64,000 nt of DNA from Roseomonas aerilata DSM 19363 (GCF_000711725.1 NZ_JONP01000018.1:37497-101496); one strand, 5' to 3'; shown: positions 8,566-17,824, counted from the first letter of the stretch. Translations and numbers: made by a program. The notes: generated by a model not told the origin, from the letters alone.

Positions 8566-8838
8566 ATGAAGGTTCGCTTTCTCCCCGCCCTCGCCCTCGC
8601 CGCCGCGCTGACGACGGCGGGGTGCCAGAACCCCGACGGCTCCACGGACTGGGGCAGCACTCTCGCGCTCGGGGCCGGCGTCGGCCTGGCGGCCGGGCTG
8701 CTCGCGGCCTCTTCCGGCGGCCACGGGAAGCAGCACTACCGGCAACCCGACCGTGGGGGCTACGGTTCCTATGGCGGACACGGCCGCGGCTATTACGGCG
8801 GCCGGCCCTATGCTCAGGGATACGGAAGGGGTTGGTGA
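8566..8838 (+). CDS. Small Gly/Tyr-rich lipoprotein
   Basis: Predicted lipoprotein of 90 residues. A signal peptide (MKVRFLPALALAAALTTAGC) ends in a lipobox-like TAGC with the cysteine at residue 20. After this come a glycine-alanine hydrophobic segment (GAGVGLAAGLLAAS, possible glycine-zipper) and a Gly/Tyr/Arg-rich tail. GGAGG lies about nine bases before the ATG at 8566. The tail and hydrophobic stretch resemble small envelope proteins of the glycine-zipper type; function unknown. The stop overlaps the start of the next lipoprotein by one base, so the pair is one transcript. Confidence 0.72.
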   Translation: MKVRFLPALALAAALTTAGCQNPDGSTDWGSTLALGAGVGLAAGLLAASSGGHGKQHYRQPDRGGYGSYGGHGRGYYGGRPYAQGYGRGW

Positions 8839-9074
8839 TGAAGGCGCGCTTCGCGGTGCTCGCCCTGGCCGGGCTCCTCCTCGGCGGTTGCTACTACGCG
8901 CCCTATGGGGAGCCGAACGTGGCAGGGGCCGCGCTGCTCGGCGCGGGCGTTGGCGCGGCGGCCGGGGCGGCGATCGCCTCGGGGCCGACCTATTACGCGC
9001 CCGCACCCTACTACGCGCCGCGGCCCTATTACGGCTACGGCTACTACCCGCATTACGGCTATCGCCGCTGGTAG
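8838..9074 (+). CDS. Small Tyr/Pro-rich lipoprotein
   Basis: Predicted lipoprotein of 78 residues with a signal peptide ending in the lipobox LGGC (Cys18), then a short hydrophobic Gly/Ala segment (GAALLGAGVGAAAGAAIAS, glycine-zipper-like) and a tail of PYY/GYGYY repeats. It has the same general plan as the preceding gene and overlaps it (TGATG), which suggests the two arose by duplication and act together in the envelope. No enzyme motif is present and no function can be named. Confidence 0.72.
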   Translation: MKARFAVLALAGLLLGGCYYAPYGEPNVAGAALLGAGVGAAAGAAIASGPTYYAPAPYYAPRPYYGYGYYPHYGYRRW

Positions 9075-9117
9075 CGGCCGACGGGCAACCTGCGCCCGCC
9101 GGTTACCGGCCCGAACC

Positions 9118-10617
9118 TCAGTCGAAGCCGAGGAAGCCCGGCATGGAGGAGATGGGCGGCGCCTTCGCCAGCGCCGCGATGTCCGGCACCGGCCGCGCGA
9201 GTTCGGCGTCGCCGACCACCGCCGCTTCGATCGCGGCGGCCGCGCGAAGCACCAGGGCGTCCCCTCCGCGCGGCCCGACGATCTGCAGGCCGAAGGGCAT
9301 GCCCTTGGCGTCCCGGCCGAGGGGGATGGAGATGGCGGGATGGCCGGTAAGGGTCACGATGTAAGCCATCGCCAGCCAGTGGAAGTAGGTGCGGGTCTTC
9401 TGCCCATCGATCTCGGCCGGGAAGAGCTCCGACCAGGGCCGGGGCGAGATGGTGATGGCGGGCGTCACGATCAGGTCGTTGCCGGCCGCGAAGAACTCCT
9501 GCCAGCGGAGGTAGAGCTGTGTCTGGAGGATGCCGCCGCGCGCGACGTCCGCCGCCGAGTAGCCGAGGCCTTCCGCCACGTTCGCGCGCACGTTGGGCCC
9601 GACCAGCTCCGGCGTTTCGGCCACTTTTTTCGCGTGGGCCGCGACGAAGTTGAGCGCGCGCAGGATCTCGAAGGCCTCGTCCGCGCCGGCGCAGTCCGGG
9701 GTGGCCTGCTCGATACGCGCGAAGAGGGGCGTGAGGGAGGCGACGCGGGCGCGGAAGGCCTCGCGCACCGTGTTCTCGACGAGCGCGACGCCGAAATCCT
9801 CCGTCGCGGCGACGCGGAGCGAGGAGAGGTCGATCGGCCGCAGCGGCGTCCACATGTCGGCCACGCCGCGCACGGGCTGGCCGGGCAGCGTGTAGGAGAG
9901 CGGATCGCGCGCGTCGTCGCCGGCCATGGCCCCCACCAGCAGAGCCGCATCGGGCACGTTGCGCGCCATCGGCCCGAGCACCGGCAGGTTCTGCCAGCCG
10001 AGCAGCCGGCGCTCGCTGGAGACCAGGCCGGGGCTGGGCCGGAAGCCGACGATGCCGTTGAAGGCCGCGGGGTTGCGGAGGGAGCCGCCTGTGTCGGATC
10101 CTGAGCAGATCGCGAACATCCCCGCCGCCAGAGCCGCGCCCGAGCCGCCCGAGGAACCGGCGGCGGAGCGTGTGGGGTCGTGCGGGTTGCCCGTCGCGCC
10201 GTAGACGGCATTGCGCGTGTTGGCGCCGGCGCCGAATTCGGGCGTGTTGGTCTTGGCCGTGATGATGGCGCCCGCCGCCCGGATGCGGGCGACAGAGCCG
10301 AGATCGGCCTTCGGCACGTGGTCCTTGAAAAGCGGGCTGCCGAAGGTCGTGACCAGCCCCTCCGTCTCCTCAAGGTCCTTGATGCCGATGGGCAGGCCAT
10401 GGAGAAGACCGAGCTTGTCGCCGCGCATCACGGCCGCCTCAGCCGCCTTCGCGTCGGCCCGGGCGCGGGGCTCGTCCATGGCGACCACCGCGTTGATCGC
10501 GGGGTTCACCGCGGCGATGCGCGCGAGGCAGGAATCGAGCAACTCCACCGGGGAGAGGCGCTTCGTCCCGATCAGCCTCCGGGCTTCGAGGGCGGTGAGG
10601 TCGCAGGGCTCGGTCAT
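9118..10617 (-). CDS. Amidase (amidase signature family)
   Basis: Amidase signature enzyme of 499 residues that hydrolyses carboxamides with a Ser-cisSer-Lys triad. The Lys is in GLPIGIKDLEETEGL near residue 80, the Gly/Ser-rich signature GSSGGSGAALAAGM near residue 150 carries the cis-Ser, and the nucleophile Ser is in SDTGGSLRNPAAF near residue 175. The ATG at 10617 is chosen; an upstream TTG would add eight residues. It follows gamma-glutamyltransferase by 64 bases on the same strand. Substrate unknown; a GatA role is unlikely because gatB and gatC are absent nearby. Confidence 0.9.
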   Translation of the reverse strand: MTEPCDLTALEARRLIGTKRLSPVELLDSCLARIAAVNPAINAVVAMDEPRARADAKAAEAAVMRGDKLGLLHGLPIGIKDLEETEGLVTTFGSPLFKDHVPKADLGSVARIRAAGAIITAKTNTPEFGAGANTRNAVYGATGNPHDPTRSAAGSSGGSGAALAAGMFAICSGSDTGGSLRNPAAFNGIVGFRPSPGLVSSERRLLGWQNLPVLGPMARNVPDAALLVGAMAGDDARDPLSYTLPGQPVRGVADMWTPLRPIDLSSLRVAATEDFGVALVENTVREAFRARVASLTPLFARIEQATPDCAGADEAFEILRALNFVAAHAKKVAETPELVGPNVRANVAEGLGYSAADVARGGILQTQLYLRWQEFFAAGNDLIVTPAITISPRPWSELFPAEIDGQKTRTYFHWLAMAYIVTLTGHPAISIPLGRDAKGMPFGLQIVGPRGGDALVLRAAAAIEAAVVGDAELARPVPDIAALAKAPPISSMPGFLGFD

Positions 10618-10681
10618 CGGCACATCCCGTCGGCGGATCAATCAGCAGGGTGGGCCGCGCCGGGGCGCGGCCCGGATCGGG

Positions 10682-12292
10682 CTAGTAGCCCATCGCGCAA
10701 CCGTCCTTGCGCGGGTCGGAGCCGCCGATCAGCACGCCGCGATCACGGTCGATGAGGATCGCCTGGCCGCCGCCATGCGGCTTCTTGATGAGCTTCGGCT
10801 GATGGCCAAGGGCGGCGAGCTGGCCCTTCAGCGCCTCCGGCAGGCCGGTCTCGATCTCGACGTCGCGGTGGTTGGCGCCGACGCTCGGGAAGACGCGGGT
10901 CAGGTCCAGCGCCTCCTGCACGTCCATGCCGAACTGGAAGTGGTTCGTCAGGAACCAGCTCTGCCCCATCGGCTGGAAGTGCCCGCCCATGACGCCGTAG
11001 GGCATGATCGCCTGGCCGTCCTTCATCACCATGCCAGGGATGATCGTGTGCATCGGGCGCTTGCGCGGCGCGATGCAGTTCGGGTGGCCTTCCTGGAGCC
11101 GGAACCCGAAGCCGCGGTTCTGCAGCATGACGCCGCAGCCCTCGGCGAGGATGCCCGAGCCGAAGCCCTCGAAGAGCGAGTTGATGAAGGAGCAGGCGTT
11201 CCCGTCCTTGTCGACGACCGTGAGGTAGACGGTGTCCTTGTGCTTCTGCCAGTCCACGTCGCCGGGCGGCGGCAGCTCCACCATCGCCTTGTCGTCGCTG
11301 ATCATGCCGCGGAGCTTGTTGAGGTAGTCGTCCGACAGGAGCTTTGCGAGCGGCACCTCGACCTGGGAGGGATCGGCGAGGAAAGCGTCGCGGTCGCGGT
11401 AGACGAGGCGCGCGGCCTCGAGGTGCCGGTGCAGGCGCGTGGCGGTCAACGGGCCGCCCGGGTCGGGGAAGCCGTCGAGAATGCCGAGCAGCATGAGGAC
11501 CAGCAGGCCTGAGCCGTTGGGCGGGCACTGGAAGACCTCCATTCCCCGCCACTTGCGGGAGATCGGGTCCACGAAGTTGGCGCCGTTCAGGCCCTCGGCG
11601 AAGTCCTCCTCAGTGTGGCTGCCGCCGGCCTCGCGGAGGGCGCGCACCATGTCGGCCGCGATGGGGCCGGTGTAGAAGGCGCGGGCGCCGTCCTTGCCGA
11701 TGGCGCGCAGCGTCTTGCCGAGCTCGGGCTGGACGAAGCGGTCGCCGAAGGCGTAGGCGCGGCCGTCCTTCAGGAAGCGCCGGCTGGAGGCCGGGTTCTT
11801 CGAGAGCTTCTCCACGCTGTCCTCCCAATCCGCGGAGACGCGGGAGGAGACGGCGAAGCCCTGTTCGGCGAAGCCGATGGCGGGCTGGAGAATCCTCTCC
11901 ATGCTGAGCTTGCCGTGGGCCTTGTTCAGCGTCTCCCAGGCGGAGACCGCGCCGGGGACGGTGACGGAATGGGCGGAGGTGTTGACCATGGCGGTCAGCC
12001 CGTCGGCCCGCAGGCGCTCGGGCGTCGCGCCCGCAGGGGCCCGGCCGGAGCCGTTGATCGCGATTACGCCGCCGGAGGCCGGGGCATAGAGGCAGAAGCA
12101 GTCGCCGCCGATGCCTGTGGACTGGGGCTCCACCACGCCGAGGACCGCGCAGGCGGCGATCGCCGCGTCGAGGGCGTTGCCGCCGGCGCGCATCGTGTCG
12201 AGGGCCGCGAGGGTCGCGACGGGCATGGAGGTCGCGGCCATCGCGTTGAGGGCCATGGCCGGGCTGCGCCCGGGAAGGTGAAGGTCGCGCAT
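10682..12292 (-). CDS. ggt: Gamma-glutamyltransferase family protein
   Basis: Ntn-hydrolase of 536 residues of the gamma-glutamyltranspeptidase family, made as a precursor that cuts itself before a conserved Thr into large and small subunits. The likely nucleophile Thr is in KDTVYLTVVDKDGNA, followed by the oxyanion region FEGFGSGI. The N-terminal part MAATSMPVATLAALDTMRAGGNALDAA-type segment and TGIGGDCF are typical. I see no clear signal peptide, so it may be cytoplasmic, as in YwrD-like members. Start at 12292 is uncertain; another ATG at 12313 is possible. It lies between the amidase and QuiC-like genes, which share its strand. Confidence 0.88.
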   Translation of the reverse strand: MRDLHLPGRSPAMALNAMAATSMPVATLAALDTMRAGGNALDAAIAACAVLGVVEPQSTGIGGDCFCLYAPASGGVIAINGSGRAPAGATPERLRADGLTAMVNTSAHSVTVPGAVSAWETLNKAHGKLSMERILQPAIGFAEQGFAVSSRVSADWEDSVEKLSKNPASSRRFLKDGRAYAFGDRFVQPELGKTLRAIGKDGARAFYTGPIAADMVRALREAGGSHTEEDFAEGLNGANFVDPISRKWRGMEVFQCPPNGSGLLVLMLLGILDGFPDPGGPLTATRLHRHLEAARLVYRDRDAFLADPSQVEVPLAKLLSDDYLNKLRGMISDDKAMVELPPPGDVDWQKHKDTVYLTVVDKDGNACSFINSLFEGFGSGILAEGCGVMLQNRGFGFRLQEGHPNCIAPRKRPMHTIIPGMVMKDGQAIMPYGVMGGHFQPMGQSWFLTNHFQFGMDVQEALDLTRVFPSVGANHRDVEIETGLPEALKGQLAALGHQPKLIKKPHGGGQAILIDRDRGVLIGGSDPRKDGCAMGY

Positions 12293-12452
12293 TGGCTGGA
12301 CAGAGCCCCCCATTGTCGTCGGCAGGTCCGCCCCCCGAAGGCCCTGGGCCGGGGAGAACGGCTGCTGGTTCCGCGGCCCTCCCGTCCCGTGACGGTCCGG
12401 CCGCGCCCGACCGGGATACGCCGGCTTGTGCGGGCAGGAAAGCCCGCCTCCT

Positions 12453-14360
12453 TCAACTGCCTGGGGGCATCCAGGGACGTGCCCGGGCCTGGGCGGCCAT
12501 GCGGACGCCGGCATTGGCCGCCCCGTAGCCGTCGTAGCCGCCGCGGCGCTCCACCACCTCGAAGAAGAAGCGGTCCTCGAAGGAGACGGTGTAGGCGTGG
12601 AGGAAGGCGCCCCCCTGCCCGTCTCCGTCGTATAGGAGATGACCGCGCTCCAGTGCTTCCAACTCCTCATCGCCAAGGCCGAACCGGGCACCGAGGTCCT
12701 CGTAGTAGTTGGCGGGGATCTCCAGCATCGGCGCTGCCCGGCCGGCAACGAAGGCTGCGGCGTCCGTGGTGGAGAAGGCGACGTGGTGCACCCCCGCTCC
12801 CGCGATGGCCGAGACGAAGCGCCCAGTGGCCGTCTGCCGGCTTTCCGACACGTTGAGCGGCATCCTGACGCGGCCGGCGGGGTCCGCCATCGCGCGGCTG
12901 CGGACGAGGCCCTGCGGGTCCGGCAGGTCGAGCGGCGCCCCCGGCTCCAGCCCGAAGACGGCGCGGTGAAAGAGGACAAAGCCGTCCATCTGGCCGCCGC
13001 TGAGGGCGTGAGCGACGTGGTCCACCCCCTCCAGGGCGGGCCGGGCGGATTCGCCGGGGAGGAGGTGGAAGTCGCTTTCCCAGATGCTGCGCGCGCCGGG
13101 CTCGACCAGGTAGATGAGTGTGCCGTCCGGTGCGCGGACGGCGGGGATGGTGCGCTCCCCCTCCCCCACCCGTTCCCGCCAGGTGGAGCAGAGAAGGGCC
13201 TCGGCCCGGGAAAGAGTGCGGGTGGCGTCGTCCACCCGGAGTGCCGTCGCGCAGACCGAGGCGCCGTGCAGCTCGAAATGGCCGGCCGCGGCGCTGTCGG
13301 GCTCGGCGTTCAGCACGAGGTTCACGCCGCCCTGGCGCCAGAGCTCCACGGCTTTGGAGCGGTGCTGGCCGGCCTTGCGGAAGCCGAGGGTGGAGAGGAA
13401 GGCCGCGAGCTCCACGCCGCGCCGCTCGTCCACGGCGAATTCGAGGAACTCGACGCCACCCAGGGCGGGCGGCGGCGGGAGGGGCGCGGCGGGAACGGAG
13501 GGGCCGGCGATGACGGAATCAAGCCAGATGAGGGAGCGATGGCCATCGCGCGCGATGCGCCGGGCTGGCGCGGCGCGGAACTCGTCATTGAACACCTCGA
13601 GCGAGAGGGGACCGGTGTAGCCCGCCTCCAGCACGGCACGGGTGAAGCCGGCGACCGCCAGTTCCCCCTGGCCGGGGAAATTGCGGAAGTGGCGGGACCA
13701 GCCGAGCACGTCCATCGTCAGCCGCGGCGCGTCGGCGAGCTGCACGAAGGCGATGCGCTCCCCCGGCACTTCGGCGGCGAGGCCGTCCAGCGTGTCTCCC
13801 AGCGCCAGGGTGTGGAAGCTGTCGAGGATGAGGCCGAGGGCCGGGTGGTCCGCGCGCTGCACGATGTCCCATGCCTGGCGCCAGCGGTTGACGTGCCGGC
13901 CCCAGGAGAGTGCTTCATAGCCGACGCGGAGGCCTCGGCCGGCAGCGCGCTCGGCCATCTCTCGTAGGTCGGCGGCGGCCCGGGCGGGGTCGTCGAGGGC
14001 GGCGGGCTGGGTGTTGCTGCAAACGAGGACGAGATCGGTGCCGAGGGCCTGCATGAGGTCGAACTTCCGCTCGGCCCGGTCCATGTTCCGCCGCCTCTGC
14101 GGCTCGGGCATCGCCTCGAAGTCGCGAAAGGGCTGGAAGATGGTGATGCCAATCCCGAGGTCGGCCGCCATGGCGCGGACCCCTTCGGGCGGGCCGTCAT
14201 GGGTCAACAGATCCTGCTCGAAGATCTCCACCCCCGCGAAGCCCGCGGAGGCCGCGGCCTCCAGCTTGTCCGGCAGGCTGCCGGATAGGCAGACAGTGGC
14301 GATGGATTTCGGCAGGGCGCGGAAGGCGGCGCCGGGCGGCTCACGGGTGGGTTCGGGCAT
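12453..14360 (-). CDS. quiC: QuiC-type 3-dehydroshikimate dehydratase (isomerase-HPPD fusion)
   Basis: Fusion protein of 635 residues. Residues about 1-285 are a sugar-phosphate isomerase/epimerase TIM barrel with the metal ligands E (GYEALSWGRH), D and H (LDSFHT) and E (SLEVFNDEF). Residues about 300-635 hold two vicinal-oxygen-chelate units like 4-hydroxyphenylpyruvate dioxygenase, with DHVAHAL, VHHVAFSTTD and the metal-ligand ending FFFEVVER. This arrangement is that of bacterial QuiC dehydroshikimate dehydratases, which convert 3-dehydroshikimate to protocatechuate for aromatic catabolism. The HPPD-like half could also be a true dioxygenase; family knowledge favours QuiC. Protocatechuate genes are not in the window. 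Confidence 0.85.
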   Translation of the reverse strand: MPEPTREPPGAAFRALPKSIATVCLSGSLPDKLEAAASAGFAGVEIFEQDLLTHDGPPEGVRAMAADLGIGITIFQPFRDFEAMPEPQRRRNMDRAERKFDLMQALGTDLVLVCSNTQPAALDDPARAAADLREMAERAAGRGLRVGYEALSWGRHVNRWRQAWDIVQRADHPALGLILDSFHTLALGDTLDGLAAEVPGERIAFVQLADAPRLTMDVLGWSRHFRNFPGQGELAVAGFTRAVLEAGYTGPLSLEVFNDEFRAAPARRIARDGHRSLIWLDSVIAGPSVPAAPLPPPPALGGVEFLEFAVDERRGVELAAFLSTLGFRKAGQHRSKAVELWRQGGVNLVLNAEPDSAAAGHFELHGASVCATALRVDDATRTLSRAEALLCSTWRERVGEGERTIPAVRAPDGTLIYLVEPGARSIWESDFHLLPGESARPALEGVDHVAHALSGGQMDGFVLFHRAVFGLEPGAPLDLPDPQGLVRSRAMADPAGRVRMPLNVSESRQTATGRFVSAIAGAGVHHVAFSTTDAAAFVAGRAAPMLEIPANYYEDLGARFGLGDEELEALERGHLLYDGDGQGGAFLHAYTVSFEDRFFFEVVERRGGYDGYGAANAGVRMAAQARARPWMPPGS

Positions 14361-14370
14361 GCAATCCCTG

Positions 14371-14394
14371 GTGCGGTACTGGGTGCGGTACTGG
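14371..14394. repeat. Two-copy 12-bp tandem repeat in the quiC leader
   Basis: GTGCGGTACTGG is repeated exactly twice, head to tail, ending eleven bases before the quiC start codon. A repeat here would alter leader length rather than the protein. It could be replication slippage or a pair of regulator half-sites; nothing decides between them. Confidence 0.6.
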
Positions 14395-14508
14395 GCGCGG
14401 GCCGCCGGCGGGATGCGCCGGCCGGGCCCGCGAGGCCGGCGCACCCCAGTTTAGAGCGGATCGCCGCCCCCTCTTCCAGCCCGCCGCGCCCTCCGCTATG
14501 CGCGGCGG

Positions 14509-14859
14509 ATGGAGACGCCCGCCACCCCCGCCACCTTCGCCGAGTTCGAGCGCATCGAGATCCGTGCCGGCACGGTGGTGGAGGCGCGGCCCTTCCCGGA
14601 GGCGCGCAAGCCCGCGATCCAGCTCGTGATCGATTTCGGCGAGGGGATCGGCCTCCGCCGCTCCTCCGCCCAGATCACGGTTCACTACACGCCGGAGGCG
14701 CTGGTGGGGCGGCAGGTGATGGCGGTGGTGAACTTCGCCCCCCGCCGCATCGCCGGCTTCTCGAGCGAGGTGCTGGTGCTGGGCGTGCCGGACGAGGAGG
14801 GCGCGGTGGTGCTGCTGCGTCCCGACCAGGCCGTTCCCAACGGCGCGCGGATGTTCTGA
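14509..14859 (+). CDS. csaA: CsaA-type tRNA-binding protein
   Basis: Single OB-fold protein of 116 residues like CsaA and the tRNA-binding domains of methionyl- and phenylalanyl-tRNA synthetases. The family pattern is seen in FERIEIRAGTVVEARPFPEARKPA at the start and in VNFAPRRIAGFSSEVLVLG near residue 85. It has been described as a chaperone or tRNA-binding dimer. It is divergent from quiC and lies 51 bases before gpt, with which it is probably co-transcribed. Confidence 0.9.
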   Translation: METPATPATFAEFERIEIRAGTVVEARPFPEARKPAIQLVIDFGEGIGLRRSSAQITVHYTPEALVGRQVMAVVNFAPRRIAGFSSEVLVLGVPDEEGAVVLLRPDQAVPNGARMF

Positions 14860-14910
14860 GCCCCTCTCCGCCCCCTTATCCCGACAAGCCGCTCCGAGAG
14901 GACTGCGACC

Positions 14911-15405
14911 ATGCCTCGCTACTACACCGTAACCTGGGACCAGCTTCACCGCGACGCCAAGGCGCTGGCCTGGCGCCTGGTGGGCAAGGGCCCGGTGGAG
15001 GGCGGCTTCAGGGGCATCGTCGCCATCACCCGCGGTGGCCTCATCCCCGCGGCCATCGTCGCGCGGGAGCTGGACTGCCGGCTGATCGAGAGCGTCTCCG
15101 TCGTTACCTATGACGAGGAGGAAATGGGCAAGCCGCGCGTCGTGAAGCCGCCAGCGGCCGCGGGCACAGGGGCCGGCTGGCTGGTCCTGGACGACCTCGT
15201 GGACACCGGGACCACGGCCAAGGTGGTGCGCGCCATGCTGCCCGAGGCGCATTTCGCCACGATCTACGCCAAGCCCGCTGGGCGCCCGCTGGTGGACAGC
15301 TTCATCACCGAGGTGAGCCAGGACACCTGGATCCTTTTTCCCTGGGATACCGAGCCGCAGTTCGTCGCGCCCATCATCAAGACGGCCGGCGCGGCCGGGG
15401 CGTAG
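14911..15405 (+). CDS. gpt: Xanthine phosphoribosyltransferase
   Basis: Type I phosphoribosyltransferase of 164 residues that makes XMP or GMP from xanthine or guanine and PRPP (purine salvage). The PRPP-binding loop is VLDDLVDTGTTAKVVR near residue 92, and the PPi loop region AITRGGLIPA is near residue 39; the hood ending WILFPWDTE is typical of Gpt. Membrane association is known for the enterobacterial enzyme. It fits with the guanine-nucleotide genes guaA and guaB elsewhere in the window. Confidence 0.92.
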   Translation: MPRYYTVTWDQLHRDAKALAWRLVGKGPVEGGFRGIVAITRGGLIPAAIVARELDCRLIESVSVVTYDEEEMGKPRVVKPPAAAGTGAGWLVLDDLVDTGTTAKVVRAMLPEAHFATIYAKPAGRPLVDSFITEVSQDTWILFPWDTEPQFVAPIIKTAGAAGA

Positions 15406-15413
15406 CGGGCATC

Positions 15414-16250
15414 ATGGACCTCGGCCGGGTACAGCGGATCGCCGCCTTCTCGGTCGGCAACACCGGGGGCAACCCGGCGGGGGTGGTGATCACGGACTCC
15501 CTGCCCGAGGAGGCAGCGATGCAGGCGCTGGCCGCGGAGGTCGGCTATTCCGAGACCGCCTTTGCCGCGCCCGAGGGCGACGGGTGGCGCGTGCGCTACT
15601 TCGCGCCGGCGATCGAGGTGCCCTTCTGCGGCCACGCGACCATCGCGCTCGGCGCGGCGCTGGCGCTGCGGCACGGCCACGGCTGCTACGCCCTGCGTCT
15701 GAACGAAGGGGCGATCACGGTGGAGGGATGGCGGGAGGGCGGTCTGCGCGCCGCCCTGCAGTCGCCGCCGACACGCAGCGGGGCGGCGCCACCGGCACTG
15801 CTGGCGGAGGCGCTGGAGCTCTTCGGGATCGAGCCGGGGGCGCTGGACCCGCGCATCCCGCCCTCGCTCGCCGAAGCCGGCGCGCGCCACCTCGTCCTCG
15901 CGCTGCGGGAGCGGTCGGCGCTCGTGGCCATGCGCTACGACCTTGCCCGGGGCGCCGCGATGATGGCGGCGGCGGGTCTGGCGACGGTCGCGCTGGTGCG
16001 GGCCGAAGGGCCTTCCCTCTTTCACGCCCGCAACGCCTTCGCGGTCGGCGGCGTGGCCGAGGACCCGGCGACCGGCGCTGCCGCCGCGGCGCTCGGCGGT
16101 CTGCTCCGGGACCTTGGCTGGCCGCATGGCGGGCGCATCGAGATCCGGCAGGGTGAGGATATGGGGGTGCCCTGCCTGCTTCACGCCGCTATCCCGGCGG
16201 AGCGGGGCGCCTCCGTCCGGGTCTCCGGAAGCGCGCGCCTCATCGGCTGA
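15414..16250 (+). CDS. PhzF-family isomerase-like protein
   Basis: Protein of 278 residues of the PhzF/diaminopimelate epimerase-like fold. The family start AAFSVGNTGGNPAGVV, the active-site Glu segment GYSETAFAA (Glu near residue 47) and the second-half pattern EDPATGAAAAALGG near residue 220 are present. PhzF itself isomerises a phenazine precursor, but most members are of unknown function, and no phenazine genes are nearby, so a phenazine role should not be assumed. Eight bases separate it from gpt. Confidence 0.87.
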   Translation: MDLGRVQRIAAFSVGNTGGNPAGVVITDSLPEEAAMQALAAEVGYSETAFAAPEGDGWRVRYFAPAIEVPFCGHATIALGAALALRHGHGCYALRLNEGAITVEGWREGGLRAALQSPPTRSGAAPPALLAEALELFGIEPGALDPRIPPSLAEAGARHLVLALRERSALVAMRYDLARGAAMMAAAGLATVALVRAEGPSLFHARNAFAVGGVAEDPATGAAAAALGGLLRDLGWPHGGRIEIRQGEDMGVPCLLHAAIPAERGASVRVSGSARLIG

Positions 16251-16256
16251 GCACCC

Positions 16257-17561
16257 TCAGGCGGAGACGGGCTCGTCCTTGGCGACGAGGATCTTGTCCA
16301 CGCGGCGCCCGTCCATGTCCACGATCTCAAAACGCCAGCCGCCGAAGACGATGCGGTCCCCCTCCTTCGGCACGCGGCGGAGCAGCGCGAGCATGAGGCC
16401 CGCCACCGTGTGGTAGGTGCCAGGCTGCGGCAGCACCGGCAGGTCGAGGCGTGCTTTCAGCTCGTCGCTCGGCATCATCCCGTCCAGCAGCAGGCTGCCG
16501 TCGTGGCGCTCCACCGCGGGACCGGCGGAGGGCAGGCTGGCAGGCGCACCGAGCTCGCCGACGATGGCTTCGAGCAGGTCGGAGGCGGTGACGACGCCCT
16601 CGAAGGAACCGTACTCGTCCATCACGAGCGCGAGGCCGAGCGGGTCCTGGCGGATGCGCTCCAGCGCGTCGAGCGCCGACAGGTTGTCGGGCAGCACCAT
16701 GGGCCGGCGCAGGGCCGCCGCGACCGAAAGGGGGGTGCCGGAGAGGACCTGGTCCAGCAGGTCCTTGGCTGCGACGACCCCGACCACGTTGTCCACCCGC
16801 CCGTCCGCCACGATGAAGCGGTTGACGGTCTCGCCCTTCAGCTTCTCCGAGACCTCCTCCGGCGTCGCGGCGCGGTCGAGCCAGACGATCTCGGGACGCG
16901 GCGTCATCAGGGCGCGGATGGGCTTGTCGGCCAGGCGGAGGACGCGCTCGATCATGTGGCGCTCCTCCGTCTCCAGCGCACCGGCCTGGGCGCCCTCGGC
17001 CACCACGGCCTTCACCTCCTCTTCCGTCACGGACTGCTCGATTGGGTGGTTGGCGCCCAGCAGGCGCAGCACGAGGTTCGAGGAGGAAGACAGCACCCAG
17101 ACCACCGGCGCCGAGATGCGGGACAGCTTGGACATGGGGCGTGCGACCAGCGCCGCGATCCGCTCGGGGTGGCGGAGCGCGAGCTGCTTCGGCACCAGCT
17201 CCCCCAGGATAAGGGAGAGATAGGTGATGAGCACGACGACGAGAACAAGCGCCACCTCGGTGCCATAGGGGGCGACGCCCGGGATGGCGTCCAGCACCGG
17301 GCCGAGGGTGGCGGAAAGCCGCGCGCCGCCGAAGGTGCCGGCCACGACGCCGATAAGGGTGATGCCCACCTGAACCGTCGGCAGGAAGCGCTGCGGGTCG
17401 TCCGCCAGCTCCATCGCGACGGTGGCCCCGGGTGAGCCGGCGCGCTCGAGCGCCGTCAGCCGGGCGCGCCGCGCGGAGACGATCGCCAGCTCGCTCATGG
17501 AGAAGACGCCGTTCAGCAGCACCAGGAGGAGGACGATGCCGATTTCGAGGAGCGCCGACAT
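16257..17561 (-). CDS. CNNM/HlyC-type membrane protein with CBS domains
   Basis: Integral membrane protein of 434 residues of the hemolysin C/CNNM (CorC) family, thought to move or control Mg2+ and Co2+. The order is a CNNM transmembrane domain (residues about 1-190, with MSALLEIGIVLLLVLLNGVF as first helix and ELVPKQLALRHPERIA), two CBS motifs (MTPRPEIVWLD and the segment around LALVMDEYGSFEGVVTASDLLEAIVGE), and a C-terminal CorC_HlyC domain. The start at 17561 places the first helix at the N-terminus. Despite the family name a haemolytic role is not supported. Confidence 0.9.
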   Translation of the reverse strand: MSALLEIGIVLLLVLLNGVFSMSELAIVSARRARLTALERAGSPGATVAMELADDPQRFLPTVQVGITLIGVVAGTFGGARLSATLGPVLDAIPGVAPYGTEVALVLVVVLITYLSLILGELVPKQLALRHPERIAALVARPMSKLSRISAPVVWVLSSSSNLVLRLLGANHPIEQSVTEEEVKAVVAEGAQAGALETEERHMIERVLRLADKPIRALMTPRPEIVWLDRAATPEEVSEKLKGETVNRFIVADGRVDNVVGVVAAKDLLDQVLSGTPLSVAAALRRPMVLPDNLSALDALERIRQDPLGLALVMDEYGSFEGVVTASDLLEAIVGELGAPASLPSAGPAVERHDGSLLLDGMMPSDELKARLDLPVLPQPGTYHTVAGLMLALLRRVPKEGDRIVFGGWRFEIVDMDGRRVDKILVAKDEPVSA

Positions 17562-17824
17562 GATGGGGGTTGGGTTCCTTCGCTGAGCATGGGAGGCTGG
17601 ACGGCCGATCGGGGAGATAACACCCAAGGCCCCCGGCGGTCGTCCCCTGCCTTTGTTTTACACTGCGCAACATCATCACGCTGCGCCGCAATATTGCCGC
17701 GATTGGGCCGGACCGGCGCCTCAGCCGGAACGCTTCATCAGGGTGAGCGCAGGTCTCTCCCGCTCCATGTCGCCCGGATCGGCCGGGTGGTGGACGGGGG
17801 CGCCGCGCCGGAGCCCTGCACGCG
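17562..17824. promoter_or_regulatory. Divergent intergenic region before the glucan synthase gene
   Basis: About 260 bases between the CNNM gene and the glucan synthase, read in opposite directions. Around 17650-17705 the base composition drops to A/T-richer sequence (TTTGTTTTACACTG and GCAATATTGCC), the only such stretch here, so both promoters probably lie in it. GGCAATATTGCC-like symmetry near 17690-17699 could be an operator. No gene is visible. Confidence 0.35.

Noticed and set aside
15414..16250. Phenazine biosynthesis
   Set aside because: The PhzF-family gene stands alone; none of phzA-E or phzG is in the window.
16257..17561. Haemolysin
   Set aside because: The family name is historical; domains show a CNNM/CorC ion-transport-type membrane protein.
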